Notes: a model not told the origin generated them from the sequence alone. A stretch of DNA of 15,156 nucleotides from Gonium pectorale (GCA_001584585.1 LSYV01000225.1:17638-32793); one strand, 5' to 3'. Positions 1 to 8,837 are shown, counted from the stretch's first letter. A program made the numbers and translations.

Positions 1-3000
1 GTGCCGTCAAGATCTGCCCCGGCGGCGCTGACCCCGGCGACGTCCCGCCATCGCCGGCCGCGCCTCCGCTGCTGCCCGCCGCCCCGCGGCGCCCCTCGCC
101 GCCTGCCGCTCGCCGTTGGCCCCACCGCCGCGCTGCCGCCTGCCGCCGCCGGCGGCGGCGTCCGTATCATGCGCGGTGAGGCGCGCGCCTGCGCGCCCTC
201 GCCCTGCCCGCCCTGCCGCTGCTGCCCGCGCTGCTGCGGCTGCTGCTGCTGCGGCGGCGAAGAAGACGACGGAGGAGACGACGCCCCTTCACGGCCACTG
301 CGGCTGTAGAACTCCGCAAATGTCGTGACCTGGAAGGTGGGCCACCGCTTGCGTGCCGTGGCCAGGGCCGTCTGCACCATGTCCACGCGGGGCAGCAGCA
401 CCAGCGCGCCCTCCGCGCCGCCGTTGGGCCCGCGCAGCATCGTCACCTGCACCTGCCCCAGCCCCACGTTCTGGAAGCGCTGCTGCAGGAAGCTGGGCCG
501 CGTGTTGGGCGTGAAGCCCGAGACGTGCAGCATGGCCGGCCGCAGCGGCACCGGGTCGGTGCCGTACATGTCCGCGTACGGCAGGTCCGAGCGCATCATG
601 TGCACGCGCCCACGGTACTGCTGCAGCGGCTGCAGCAGCGCGTCCGCGGCGCCGCCGGAGCCAGCGTGGCCAGCGGCGGCGGCGCTGTCCTGCGCGCCGG
701 CGCCGTCGGTACTGCTGGGCGGCGGCCGCGCGCTGTTGCGCCCCGCGGCGCGCACCTCAGCGATCCGCAGCAGCCGCGCGAAGACGGCCCCTGTCATGAG
801 GGAGTCATACCCCGCCTCGTGGGCCTTATCCGTCACGCCGCTGTACTCTGTAAACCCCGGAGCCAGCGAAATCTCGGGGAGGCCGCCGGCGCCGACGCGC
901 GCCATGTCAACGCCCGGCACGTTGAACCGCAGCCACGCCGGGTTGGTCAGCGCCGTGTACAGGGCCCCGAGGCTGGTGTCGGTGAACGGCACGTCGTACT
1001 GCGCCGCCAGCTGCTGGGCGATGTACTTTGTGTCGTACAGGCCGCCCGGGAAGAAGCGCTGCACCATGGCTTTGTACTCGGGCCAGGAGCGGGGCAGCGG
1101 CTCCGCGAACTGGGCCAGCGTGTACGCCAGGTCGAACGCCGAATTGTGCGCCACGACGGGCCGCCGGGCGTCGCGCAGGGCCGCCAGCACCTGTGGGCAG
1201 CCGCGGCGGCAACAGCAGCGTCAGTTCCAGCTGCAGCGGAACGGGAAAATCACACTTGAGGCACCACCAGCCCCAGCTCAATCGCAGTTACGGTACGGCG
1301 CCCCACCCCAAGCGGCCGACCTGTCGGATTGCGGTGCGAAGGATGAAAACTGCAACGAACGGGGGGACCCACATCTCCGAGCATATGTGCCCTAAAGGCC
1401 TGACGTTATCAGTAGGGTGCACTGGCCAACCGAGTTACCTGCAGCCGTGCCTCCCAACACCGGACTCCCAAGTGTGGTCCCAACCGCCCCAAGCCGCACA
1501 TCCTCGCCCGCGCCGCCGCCACTGCTTGCCCGGCCTCCCGCTCCCCAACCTCTGCTCCCCAGCCTTGCTGCGCGTACGCACTCCGCCTCCCCCACCCCTT
1601 GCCGACCCACCGTCGAAAAGCCGCTTTTCTCGTCCAGCAGCTCCAGCTGCTGCCTCGCCGTCATCTGCATGCCGCCCGACACCAGGAGCTCCCGGCTGGG
1701 CCACCGGTCCAGCCGCCGGAGCACCAGCCAGCCTTCAGGCAGCGACCCGCTGTGGCCCCCACCACCGTCATCTGACGACGACGCGCTGCCCTCCCCCTCC
1801 TCGTCCCCGTCCTCCTCCATCGACGCGGACGGAAAGGACGTGCCCGCGCCCGCGCCTTCGGCCCCATCCCTGCCGTCCGCACCGGCTGCAGCGGCCCCGC
1901 CGCTGCCGCCGGCCTCCTCCAGACTGAACGGCGAGTGCCCCAGTGACGGCAGCTGGTAGCTCTGCACCACTAGCTTGAGCAACGACCGCAACCGACGACT
2001 GTGCGGCAGCGGCAGGCGCAGCTCTGCCTCGCCGCTTCCGCTCCCGCCGCCGCCGCCGTCGCGCAGCCAGGCCAGCACGCGGCCTCGCCACTCGGCGACC
2101 GCCTCCTCCTCCTGCGCGTTCTTCAACTCCATGCTGCGCTGCTGGTTGTCGGCCGCCTCCTGCAGGCCGCGCGCCCGGCCGTCCAACAGGCTGAGCGGCA
2201 GGTAGCCGATGCCGTCGCGGATCATCTTATTGAAGTCAAATCCCTAAGGGGAGCAGTAAGCAGGAAACGGGGGTCAGGCAATAAAAAGGCGTGTCACGAG
2301 AGAGGCCTGAGGCGCACGCCGTCCCGAAACGCCGAGGCGAAGTAACGTGAGAGGGGGAGGGGGGCAGCGGGCCGGGTGGGCAGGGGCCGGCAGGTGGGCC
2401 GAGCTGACGAAGGACTCCGGGGGCAGGGCAGCGGGGAACGGCTTGGGGGGCAGGGGGAGGAAAGTGCCTGGCGAGACGCGAGCGCGCGGCGCATGAGGGG
2501 AAGACGCCACAAGGCTGGGTCCGGACAGATGCCCGTCTGCGTGGAGCACGTTCACGTGCGCACCTGGGACGCGAGGTAGGCCAGGGATGAGGCCTGGCAG
2601 AGGAACCGTTTGTCCCAGCCAGCGTTGTCGTCGGGCTGCGGGAAGAGGTAGGCGTTGAATGCGCGAGCCTCCCAGCCGCTGGGGCCCCACTTGAACGCCG
2701 TCAGGCCAAACTGCGGAGCCGGGCGCACGCAGGGGCGAACTGATGCATGGACGATAGGGTAGCAGTGGGGTACATGGTTGGCGGCGTTAGAGAGCTGTGC
2801 CAAGACGTTGCCGACGTTCGACCCCATCCATGCGCTGCGGCGGATCCATGGCGTGCCCCTTGCCTGGCTCCCGCGAAGTAGAGGGGACGACCCTCCCACC
2901 TGGCACACGATGAAGTTGGAGCTGGACGCCAAGAGGCGCTTGTAGCGCTCCTCATACGTGTCATACAAGTCCTCCCCGTAACCCTCGGGATGCAGCCCCG

Positions 3001-3295
3001 TGAACTCCGTGTCAATGGCCACGAACGTCGCCTCCTGAATCGCTGCCCGCAGTACGGGCAGCACAGCCGCAAAATTGTGCTTGGTAACGTTCGTGAAGTC
3101 CAGCATTGGCGGCCCTTTGCCCAGCATTTCGGGCTGAGACAACTGAGAGGCCCCCGTCGTGCTGGGAGCGGCAGCATGGCTCGTAGAAACCGACGCGACG
3201 CAGACTGGTCTGCTTGGGGAACGCCTGACCACACGGTGAGCGCCCCACGCCGTTCCTGGCCATCCACGGCCATCCAAGATAAATGCTCGTTGCAT
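1..3295 (-). CDS. PARN: Poly(A)-specific ribonuclease (PARN-like, CAF1/DEDDh family), 3' end beyond window
   Basis: The proposed CDS is complement of exons 2900-3295, 2564-2710, 1611-2243 and <1-1190, all joined in phase 0 at GT..AG borders. About 788 residues are visible. PARN family enzymes are 3'-exonucleases that remove poly(A) tails. All expected DEDDh residues can be seen: D95 and E97 in VAIDTEFTGL, D412 in AHNSAFDL, and H516 and D521 in HEAGYDSL. The joins rebuild family motifs exactly, for example FIVCQ|FGLTAFKW and LASQ|GFDFNK. Residues about 200-390 correspond to the R3H-containing insertion but include a Gly/Ala/acidic low-complexity stretch. Residues about 609-690 match the PARN RRM-like region and end VTTFAEFYSR. 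A Gln/Gly/Arg-rich tail follows to the window edge. The start at 3295 is the first ATG after an in-frame TGA at 3316-3314. The first ~62 residues are basic and rich in Ser/Ala/Thr, which suggests an organellar presequence. A shorter alternative start is the Met before LDFTNV (residue 64). The stop codon is not in the window. The identification is strong; the 3' structure is unknown. Confidence 0.93.
1191..1610 (-). other. PARN intron 3 (GT-AG, 420 bp)
   Basis: The donor reads ACG|GTGGGT at the 1611/1610 boundary and the acceptor reads CCCACAG|GTG at the 1191/1190 boundary, on the minus strand. Splicing joins ..KSGFST to VLAALRDARRPVVAHN.., which restores the conserved PARN segment leading to the third catalytic Asp. 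I see no gene or RNA inside it. Confidence 0.85.
2244..2563 (-). other. PARN intron 2 (GT-AG, 320 bp)
   Basis: The donor is TCCCAG|GTGCGC at 2564/2563 and the acceptor is CCTTAG|GGA at 2244/2243, on the minus strand. Splicing gives LASQ|GFDFNK, a highly conserved PARN stretch. The plus strand is purine-rich between about 2349 and 2465 (runs of GGGGG and AGG), so the intron RNA is pyrimidine-rich there. No embedded gene is seen. Confidence 0.88.
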
Positions 3296-3491
3296 CACTT
3301 TTTTGAACACCAGTCACAACGCAAAGTTGATGGCGACCGCTCGCGTGCGGTCGGTTCGCAGCGTTCAGTTTGTCATCTCAATCCCGCCTATTAATCCTAA
3401 TAGTGTATAGTTTATCGACACAAAGAGACACAATGGAACAACCTCTCCTCCAGTTGTCCCGAAACCCAACGGTGACAACCGCTCCAATAAC

Positions 3492-3543
3492 GATCCCTGA
3501 TCCCTAGCTCCCTAGTCCCTGGCTCCCTGCTTTCATGCTCCCT
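3492..3543. repeat. Degenerate TCCCT-containing minisatellite
   Basis: The pentamer TCCCT recurs at 7-8 bp spacing (GATCCCT, GATCCCT, AGCTCCCT, AGTCCCT, GGCTCCCT), with a more distant copy at the end. It lies in the divergent spacer, 200-250 bp upstream of the PARN ATG. Slippage origin is likely. No function can be read from it. Confidence 0.6.
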
Positions 3544-3838
3544 GGAAGCCACGGACTATTGGCGCTCTGTAGGAACTGTGTGCACTGCAATGAGGGGTTC
3601 GGGTAACGGGAGGGGAGCTGCAGCCAGACACAGTGGTGGATTCAGTGCACGCATCAGGAATTCCCGTGACTTCATTTCCCCATTGGATCAGAGTCGAAGA
3701 GGATGTCAAGGACATGGGGGACGCACACGATACGTACACAGGCACACGGTTACTGTACGGACAGCCCGCACCTCCCGCACCGGGGTTTCCTTGCTGCCGT
3801 CGAGTCCTTGCGTCTTCCCCCATCAGCTTCTATACGCA

Positions 3839-3845
3839 TATAAAG
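3839..3845 (+). promoter_or_regulatory. TATA-box candidate for the FAM221 gene
   Basis: TATAAAG occurs within ATACGCATATAAAGATG, 135 bp upstream of the ATG at 3980. That spacing would place transcription start near 3870 and give a 5' UTR of about 110 nt. This is a sequence match only. Confidence 0.4.
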
Positions 3846-3979
3846 ATGTCAAATCAATCGTATACCAGGATGCAAATTCCTTGCTGTGGAAGTCCTTGCG
3901 AAGCGAACTAGAACGTCGCTGGTGCAGTTTGGGCGAAACGCACCGAACAAGATAGTGAACAACTGTTCAGTTTGCAAAG

Positions 3980-6532
3980 ATGATTCAAGCGCAGACTCGT
4001 GGTCAGGTGCTGGATGGTGTACAGCGCTATGGGCTTGCGCCGGGCGCACGGAAGATGATTGACGCGGAGGAGGCGGTGAGTGGCTTCGAAAAAAATGTGC
4101 TCACGCAGCGCGGGGCTTTGATGGACGGGTTCAGCTCGCCTGCCCCGGCATGCCCCGGCATGTGACCCATGCCATCCAACCCCGTCCCCAGGCGGCCCAA
4201 ATGGCCATGGAGACGGGCATATACGGCGTGTGGCGAAGCTCCAAAGGCACCGACTGCACGCGGATCGCCCCCACGTCCCGCTGCTTCTGCAACCACAGCT
4301 ACGCGGAGCACTTCTTTGTGTCGCCCAAGTCGCCCTACCCCGTCTGTAAGGGCTGCTCCTGCCGCGCCTTCGCCTTCATACCCTCCAGGTCAGTCGATGC
4401 GTCTTCTGCCCCTGCGCTCCCCCCGTCCTGCTCGCCCCATCCCTTCCACATTCCGGACACTCTGCCCGGCCCAGGGCGTCACGTATGACGCGTTGACGCT
4501 GACCTGTCTACACAAGATGCAACAGTTGAAACACATGCCGGGTCCGATCCGTCGCTGAAGCCCCGAAAAGGGGCGACACATGGCCGCCCGAGCCTCCCGC
4601 CCACACACCGCTGTGCCTCCCCTGGTGTACACATGTACCGCACGGCCGCCCAGGCCCGAGGAGGTGGGCGAGTGGTGGCTGCCCCGCCGCAAGGGCTTCA
4701 ACGTGCACACCTGGCGGGCCAAGTGCCGCTGCGGCCACGGCCACGACGAGCACGACCCCACCCACCGCCGCTGCCGCTGCGGCTGCCCCGCCTTCATCTC
4801 CAACTTCGCGTGCCTGGTGGGTGCGTGATGTACGCACGAAAGCGTACTGCAAGACATACTGGGCAAGCAGGCGAGTCGAGCATAAATTTCCCAGCCAAAG
4901 CATCAGCAGCCCGTGGGCGACCTGGTGGCCGTGTGCGCGCGGGAGTCGCCGCCGGTCCGGAGGGCACCGGCAGCGTGGTGCCGACCCGGGGCCAACCCGG
5001 GGGCGCCTGGAGGCGCCGTATACGCGCAAATGCAAGGCAAACTACGGGAAGTAGCCGGTAGCGGGCTGCTCAGCCCCGCACTTAGCCGGGCTGCTCTGGA
5101 CACCAGCATTGTGGCGCTGATGGCCAACTCCTGCCCGTGCCCCTGCCCTCGCGCCGCCGCCACGCCACAGGCCTGTGACCTCAAGTGGGAGGACCACGAG
5201 ACGGTGTTTGAGACGGCGCAGGAACGGCTGATTGCGGGCCGTCCCGTGGGGGACGAGTTCCGGCCGCTGTCGGACGACCCCACTATCCGGGACATGGTCT
5301 TCCCGACCGACCACGCGGCAGCGTCGGCGGAGTCGTTCGTGCCCAACAGGCAAGTGGGAGCGGTCGGTGGCGGCGGGCAGTGGCCGGAGGCGCCGAGTGA
5401 ACTGCGTGGCGGCATGGGTAGATGGCGTCGGGCGGCACTCCTGCAGGCGACCGGGGTGACCACCAGCGCATGCTTCAGGACCTGCCGGCTCCGCCAACAC
5501 ACTCCACTATCCGTTCATCGTAGCATCATCGTAGCGTCATCGTAGCATCATCTCATCCTCGAAATACCTATGTCGGGTTCCCTGCGAATTGTTTTGTCGC
5601 ATTTGTCGCCTCCCAGCCAGCTCGGCGCCCCATCCCCCATGCCCGTTACCGTGCTGCCGCACTGCCGCTCTCCCCGCCCCGATCGCAGCCTGCGGCGCGC
5701 CCAGGTGCCGGCCAGCCGCGGCGAGAAGGCGGTCCGCATCATGGCAGCCAGCAGCGGCGGCGCGGTGACGGGGCAGGAGCTGGCCAACCGGTGGGGCAAG
5801 GTGGCCAACCCGCCCGCCTGGCCTCCCTCGCCCTCGGGCAGGGCAGGGCCGGGCGAAGTGGCCGGCGGCGGGAGGAGCAGCGCACTGACCGGCAGGGGCT
5901 CGCCGGCCCTACTGGACTCCACGGCGCAGCAGCAGCAGCAGCAGCGGCCTGCGTCGCTGGCTGGGCCCTCTAGCCGGCCGGGGAGCGGGAGACCTGCGTC
6001 AGCGTCGCGGGCGCGACTGCAGGGCGCGGTTGCGGCTGAGCCACGGCACGGCGTATTGTCGGGCAGCTCGGCACGGGACCCAGGGCCGGGGTGGGGACCA
6101 ACTGCCGCCGGAGCCCGGCCCTCGTCTGTGGGGAGGCGGCCGGGCAGCGGTGTCGGCGACGGGCAGGGCCCGGCGTACCGGCCCGGGTCGAGGCCGGGGA
6201 CCGGGATGGGCGGTGTCGTGGGCGGCATAGCGGGCATGTCGCTGGGCGGGGCTGCGGGGGGAGGGCCAGCCGCCCGGGGACGGCTTCGTCGCAGGGCGCG
6301 CGCGGGGCGGCGCCGGCTGGTGGCACAGGACCGGTGCACAGCGGCCAAAAACAGCAGCTGGCGAGCGGGTTTCGCCCAGTGTACGATTGACGGCCGGCAG
6401 CTGGGGCATCTGGAAGCCGCTGGAGGTAGCTGGGGGCAGCTGGGAGGTGCGGCCGCGCTTGTGCCCCGCGTGGTCCGCCGGCTGGGGCGGAGCTCTGCAT
6501 GGGGTGCGCAGGGTATCGGTGCTTTCAAATAG
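3980..6532 (+). CDS. FAM221: FAM221-family Cys/His-rich (putative zinc-binding) protein with long disordered C-terminus
   Basis: The proposed exons are 3980-4075, 4192-4388, 4654-4816, 5171-5349 and 5689-6532, giving 492 residues. The joins give IPS-R-PEEVGEWW and SNFACL|ACDLKWEDHE, which match the FAM221 family (conserved from protists to animals, no established biochemical function). The core, residues about 54-200, is built from two similar modules. Module one has CFCNHSYAEH and CKGCSCRAF. Module two has CRCGHGHDEH, CRCGCPAF and CLACDLKWEDH. These regularly spaced Cys and His residues probably bind zinc; that is an inference. It is followed by RPVGDEFRPL. The start is the first ATG after an in-frame TGA at 3956. 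Residues 212-492 (exon 5) are a Gly/Pro/Ser/Arg-rich, probably disordered tail with a Gln6 run and repeated RPGSG/RPGTG motifs. G/C dominance at third codon positions supports coding early in exon 5 but fades after about 6330, so the stop at 6530 is tentative. No TGTAA polyadenylation signal was found just downstream. Confidence 0.85.
4141..4160 (+). repeat. Two perfect copies of a 10-bp unit in FAM221 intron 1
   Basis: TGCCCCGGCA occurs twice head to tail and is followed by TG. It lies inside the first intron (4076-4191), about 30 bp before the acceptor. It looks like a simple slippage duplication. Confidence 0.7.
4817..5170 (+). other. FAM221 intron 3 (GT-AG, 354 bp)
   Basis: The donor is GCCTG|GTGGGT at 4816/4817 and the acceptor is GCCACAG|GCCTGTGAC at 5170/5171. 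Direct joining in phase 0 gives NFACLACDLKWEDHE, which fits the family with no gap, so no extra exon is needed here. The intron contains an inverted GGCGCC..GGCGCC pair near 5006-5022 and no embedded gene that I can see. Confidence 0.8.
5350..5688 (+). other. FAM221 intron 4, probable GC-AG intron (339 bp)
   Basis: The exon 4 end reads AACAG|GCAAGT. AG|GCAAGT is the strict consensus of the rare GC donor class. The acceptor reads CGATCGCAG|C at 5688/5689. Phase agrees (AG+C = Ser), and the downstream frame then stays open for 280 codons with strong G/C third positions. The competing GT four bases later (GTGGGA at 5354) would join in phase 0 into a frame that stops at 5973. Confidence 0.6.
5515..5552 (+). 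repeat. 11-bp tandem repeat (about 3.5 copies) in FAM221 intron 4
   Basis: The unit TCATCGTAGCA runs 5515-5525, 5526-5536 (last base G) and 5537-5547, followed by a partial TCATC. It is nearly perfect, so the expansion is probably recent. It lies wholly within the intron and is a likely length-polymorphic locus. Confidence 0.85.
5927..5944 (+). repeat. CAG6 trinucleotide run coding Gln6 in the FAM221 tail
   Basis: Six uninterrupted CAG codons lie inside exon 5, after LLDSTA. A trinucleotide repeat keeps the frame. Gln tracts of this kind are common in volvocine proteins. Confidence 0.8.
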
Positions 6533-7457
6533 AGCTGGTGCGTAGCGGAGTGTATGCAGCCTGGTCTGTTGGGCCGCTGCGACCACGTGGGCAGCAGGCA
6601 ACAGAGCGGCTGCGGTGCTGCCGATGGACCCCGCGACGCTGCTACCGTACGCAGATCGCCCCCGTGCCGCACGGATTGCAGCATCCACCATCACCTGGAC
6701 TCATGAGAAGCCCAGCGGCGCTGTCCAGAAGGTACAGTCAGACAAGGCCGCCCTAGGGCTCCAGACACCGCACACAGGCGATTTGCGCCCCCGCATCTCA
6801 GACGCCAAAGCCACGTTTCTTGTCCGGACAAATGGAAGGTTGGAGAAATAAAGCAATTCAGTGTGCAGCACCCGACCGGATGCGAGTACGTGTTGATTGC
6901 GGGGTCCTTCAGGCTTAGCAAGGTACCTGCCGTCACTACTGCCTATACTGCAAGCCGTACTGTTGTACTGTGCTGCATGAAGTCTGGCAGCTGCCGGCAG
7001 CAGCGCATCATCACTCGGCGTTTAGTTAAACCTGCAGGCTGAAACCCTGGGGGGATACTCCACGAGGAGCGCGTACTGCCGCATCCGTCAGCGAGCGAGC
7101 ACTGCCATGGGCGCGACGCGGCTGCATATGGTATTGACCCGGCGCCTTTCCGTGCCCTGAAACCCCTCGCCCCGGGATCCGAGATCGCGGGATCATGTTG
7201 ATCCTTCACACGGAGCTTGCAGAAGCCACGGGGGGCAACAACATTCCAGGAAACCATCAAGTTGGATGAGCAGTTGTCGGGAGTGGTCGCGGTCGGGGCA
7301 TGGCTCATACACCTGTCAGGAAGTCCTCCATGGGCAACGACTCGTGGGCCGCGGCGTCGTGCGTGGCCCTCTACCCGGCAAGCGTATGCCACGCTGTGGC
7401 TGCGCATCGGCTGACCCCTACCCTACCCTACCTCGCTTCCCGCTCACGTCGTTGGAC

Positions 7458-7510
7458 ATGGGCTTTTCGCCCATCCGCCTCCCCCCATGGTTGGCGCATG
7501 CCGGCATGCG
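7458..7510. repeat. Hairpin and 16-bp perfect palindrome
   Basis: ATGGGC/GCCCAT arms flank a five-base TTTTC loop (7458-7474). Further along, CGCATGCCGGCATGCG at 7495-7510 is a perfect 16-bp palindrome. They are not associated with a recognised gene end. This could be chance in GC-rich DNA or a remnant of a mobile element. Confidence 0.45.
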
Positions 7511-8552
7511 ACATGCACCCAACCCTACACCGCCCCTCTCCCTCCCCCGACGGATCGATCCCCGCACATGGGGGGCGCCCACACGTCCTGCCGCACGTGC
7601 ACTGCCCCAGGCAGGCGCGTCCGGCCCCGCTGACGCGACTGCGGGGGCTGCACCTCACGGTGGCTGGTGGAGGCGGGTGATCGCGCGGCGCGGGGCACTG
7701 TTGGGAACGGCCCCGGCGGCCCGTGGCCCGGGCCTCCCAACATGGGGTCACCAGCTATCCCACCCTGAATCAAACGATAGCAGCGGGCAACGGAGCCGTA
7801 AGAAGCCACGTTACCAGGATGGCAGCTGATGGATGTGCACATAACTGCCAACTCACATCGGCGCCTGGCAACTGGGAAGAGCAGGCGGCTCCTCCGCCGT
7901 GCCGGCCAAAGCATGTCAATCGCCTGTCATTGCCGCAGGCCTGTTCACAGGCGGGGCGACACGTGCACCCCCACCCGCCAGTGAGGGACATTTTCGACGG
8001 GCATTCACTGCACCGCACAACTGCCACAACCATTCGCAATGAGCAACTGCAGCCTTTGCAACCAACAGGAAAACGCAGCTGGCCCGCAGGCGCAGCGCCG
8101 CGTCGTGCCGTCAATGCACGCGGGCCGCTACGCCGCACCGAAACCTCATCCACAGGCTGCTGGAAGCAACTAGCCCCTCCACCTTCTCACCCACGTGACA
8201 CAACTGCGGAGGCCCCCAACAGCGGCAGTGACAATCCCGTATGGACGCCCTGACGCACGGGTACCTCGGCAACAGCCCCTCTCCCGCAACCGCGCTCCCG
8301 CATGCACTCCCTCAACGCGACCCGGCCCCGTGTGCCCGCACCATGTGAACAACTGCTGCGCCCTGCGTGCCTGCAGTCCCAACCGCAGGCTGAATTAACG
8401 CACATTCACGCTCACAACACGTCGCGCCCGCCCCGTGTTGCGCCGCCCACCCGCACCGCATGTTTCGCAGCCATCCGTCACCAATTTCCTTCGCGGCTGT
8501 CGCCCTCCGCCCGCCCGCCCCATAGGTCAGTACGCATCGGTGTCAGGGTTAA

Positions 8553-8837
8553 TGCAGTTGGGGACGTCCGGCTGGTCGCGCGGGCAGCGCTGTCTGTTCG
8601 CGTGTTGGGCCGGCTGGGTGGGCACGGGCTTCCACACCACCACCTCCCTTCGACTTTACACCAGCGCTTACGGTCGACGATGGCACGCTTGAGTATTCCT
8701 CGCTCGTCGTTGACCTTGCAGTTTCACAGGTCGATACCAATTACGCCAAGACCACCAAACGCTCGTCCGTTGCGTATCGATTCGATGTCCGCGACGCGAC
8801 CGTTTCCCTTGCTCACTGCCCTGCGTTGGCGCGCTGA
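8553..8837 (+). other. Unassigned open frame with protein-like translation
   Basis: This frame runs between TAA at 8550 and TGA at 8835 and lacks an ATG, so it could only be an internal or terminal exon or a gene relic. From 8649 it reads FDFTPALTVDDGTLEYSSLV and continues VDLAVSQVDTNYAKTTKRS. That mix of charged, aromatic and beta-branched residues is unlike the Arg/Pro/Ala/Gly junk of other open frames here. Its third codon positions are less G/C-dominated than those of the real genes, which would fit a transposable-element relic. I do not recognise the family, and chance is possible. Confidence 0.2.
8656..8660 (-). terminator. Candidate TGTAA polyadenylation signal for the first ankyrin gene
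   Basis: The plus strand has TTACA, so the minus strand reads TGTAA, about 260 nt after the stop codon at 8920. TGTAA is the usual green-algal nuclear poly(A) signal. A five-base motif is weak evidence on its own. Confidence 0.35.

Larger units (their letters stand above)
3296..3979. promoter_or_regulatory. Divergent intergenic spacer between PARN and the FAM221 gene
   Basis: These 684 bp separate two start codons that face away from each other, so both promoters must lie here or be shared. The spacer is clearly more AT-rich than the flanking exons. It holds a TATA-like element for the plus-strand gene and a degenerate TCCCT minisatellite. A weak TATA-like CTATACAC sits on the minus strand about 110 bp upstream of the PARN ATG, near 3405-3412. 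No protein-coding frame with recognisable content was seen. The bidirectional promoter role is inferred from gene orientation only. Confidence 0.55.

Noticed and set aside
1..1395. Long plus-strand open frames antisense to PARN exon 4
   Set aside because: They are GC-rich shadows. The minus-strand reading gives the catalytic PARN motifs in a single frame.
2745..2833. tRNA-like layout on the plus strand in PARN intron 1: GCATGGA..TCCATGC arms with GTTCGACC before the 3' arm
   Set aside because: The seven-base outer arms pair, but the T-arm stem around TTCGA does not pair, the A-box spacing is wrong, and no D or anticodon stem forms. Probably coincidence.
3339..3360. Inverted repeat GACCGC..GCGGTC near the PARN start as a possible attenuator or terminator
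   Set aside because: It is a short hairpin in the 5' flank of a nuclear gene with no T-run or other context. A chance palindrome is likely.
6847..6852. AATAAA as the FAM221 polyadenylation signal
   Set aside because: Green algae mainly use TGTAA, and the site is over 300 nt past the tentative stop with no supporting context. It was left unassigned.
7625..7680. Leucine-rich-repeat-like fragment LTRLRGLHLTVAGGGG on the plus strand
   Set aside because: It is only one unit long, followed at once by a stop, with no further repeats in any frame.
7266..7829. 188-codon plus-strand open frame in the gene-poor interval
   Set aside because: No recognisable motif, a composition typical of non-coding GC-rich DNA, and overlapping open frames of similar quality on both strands.
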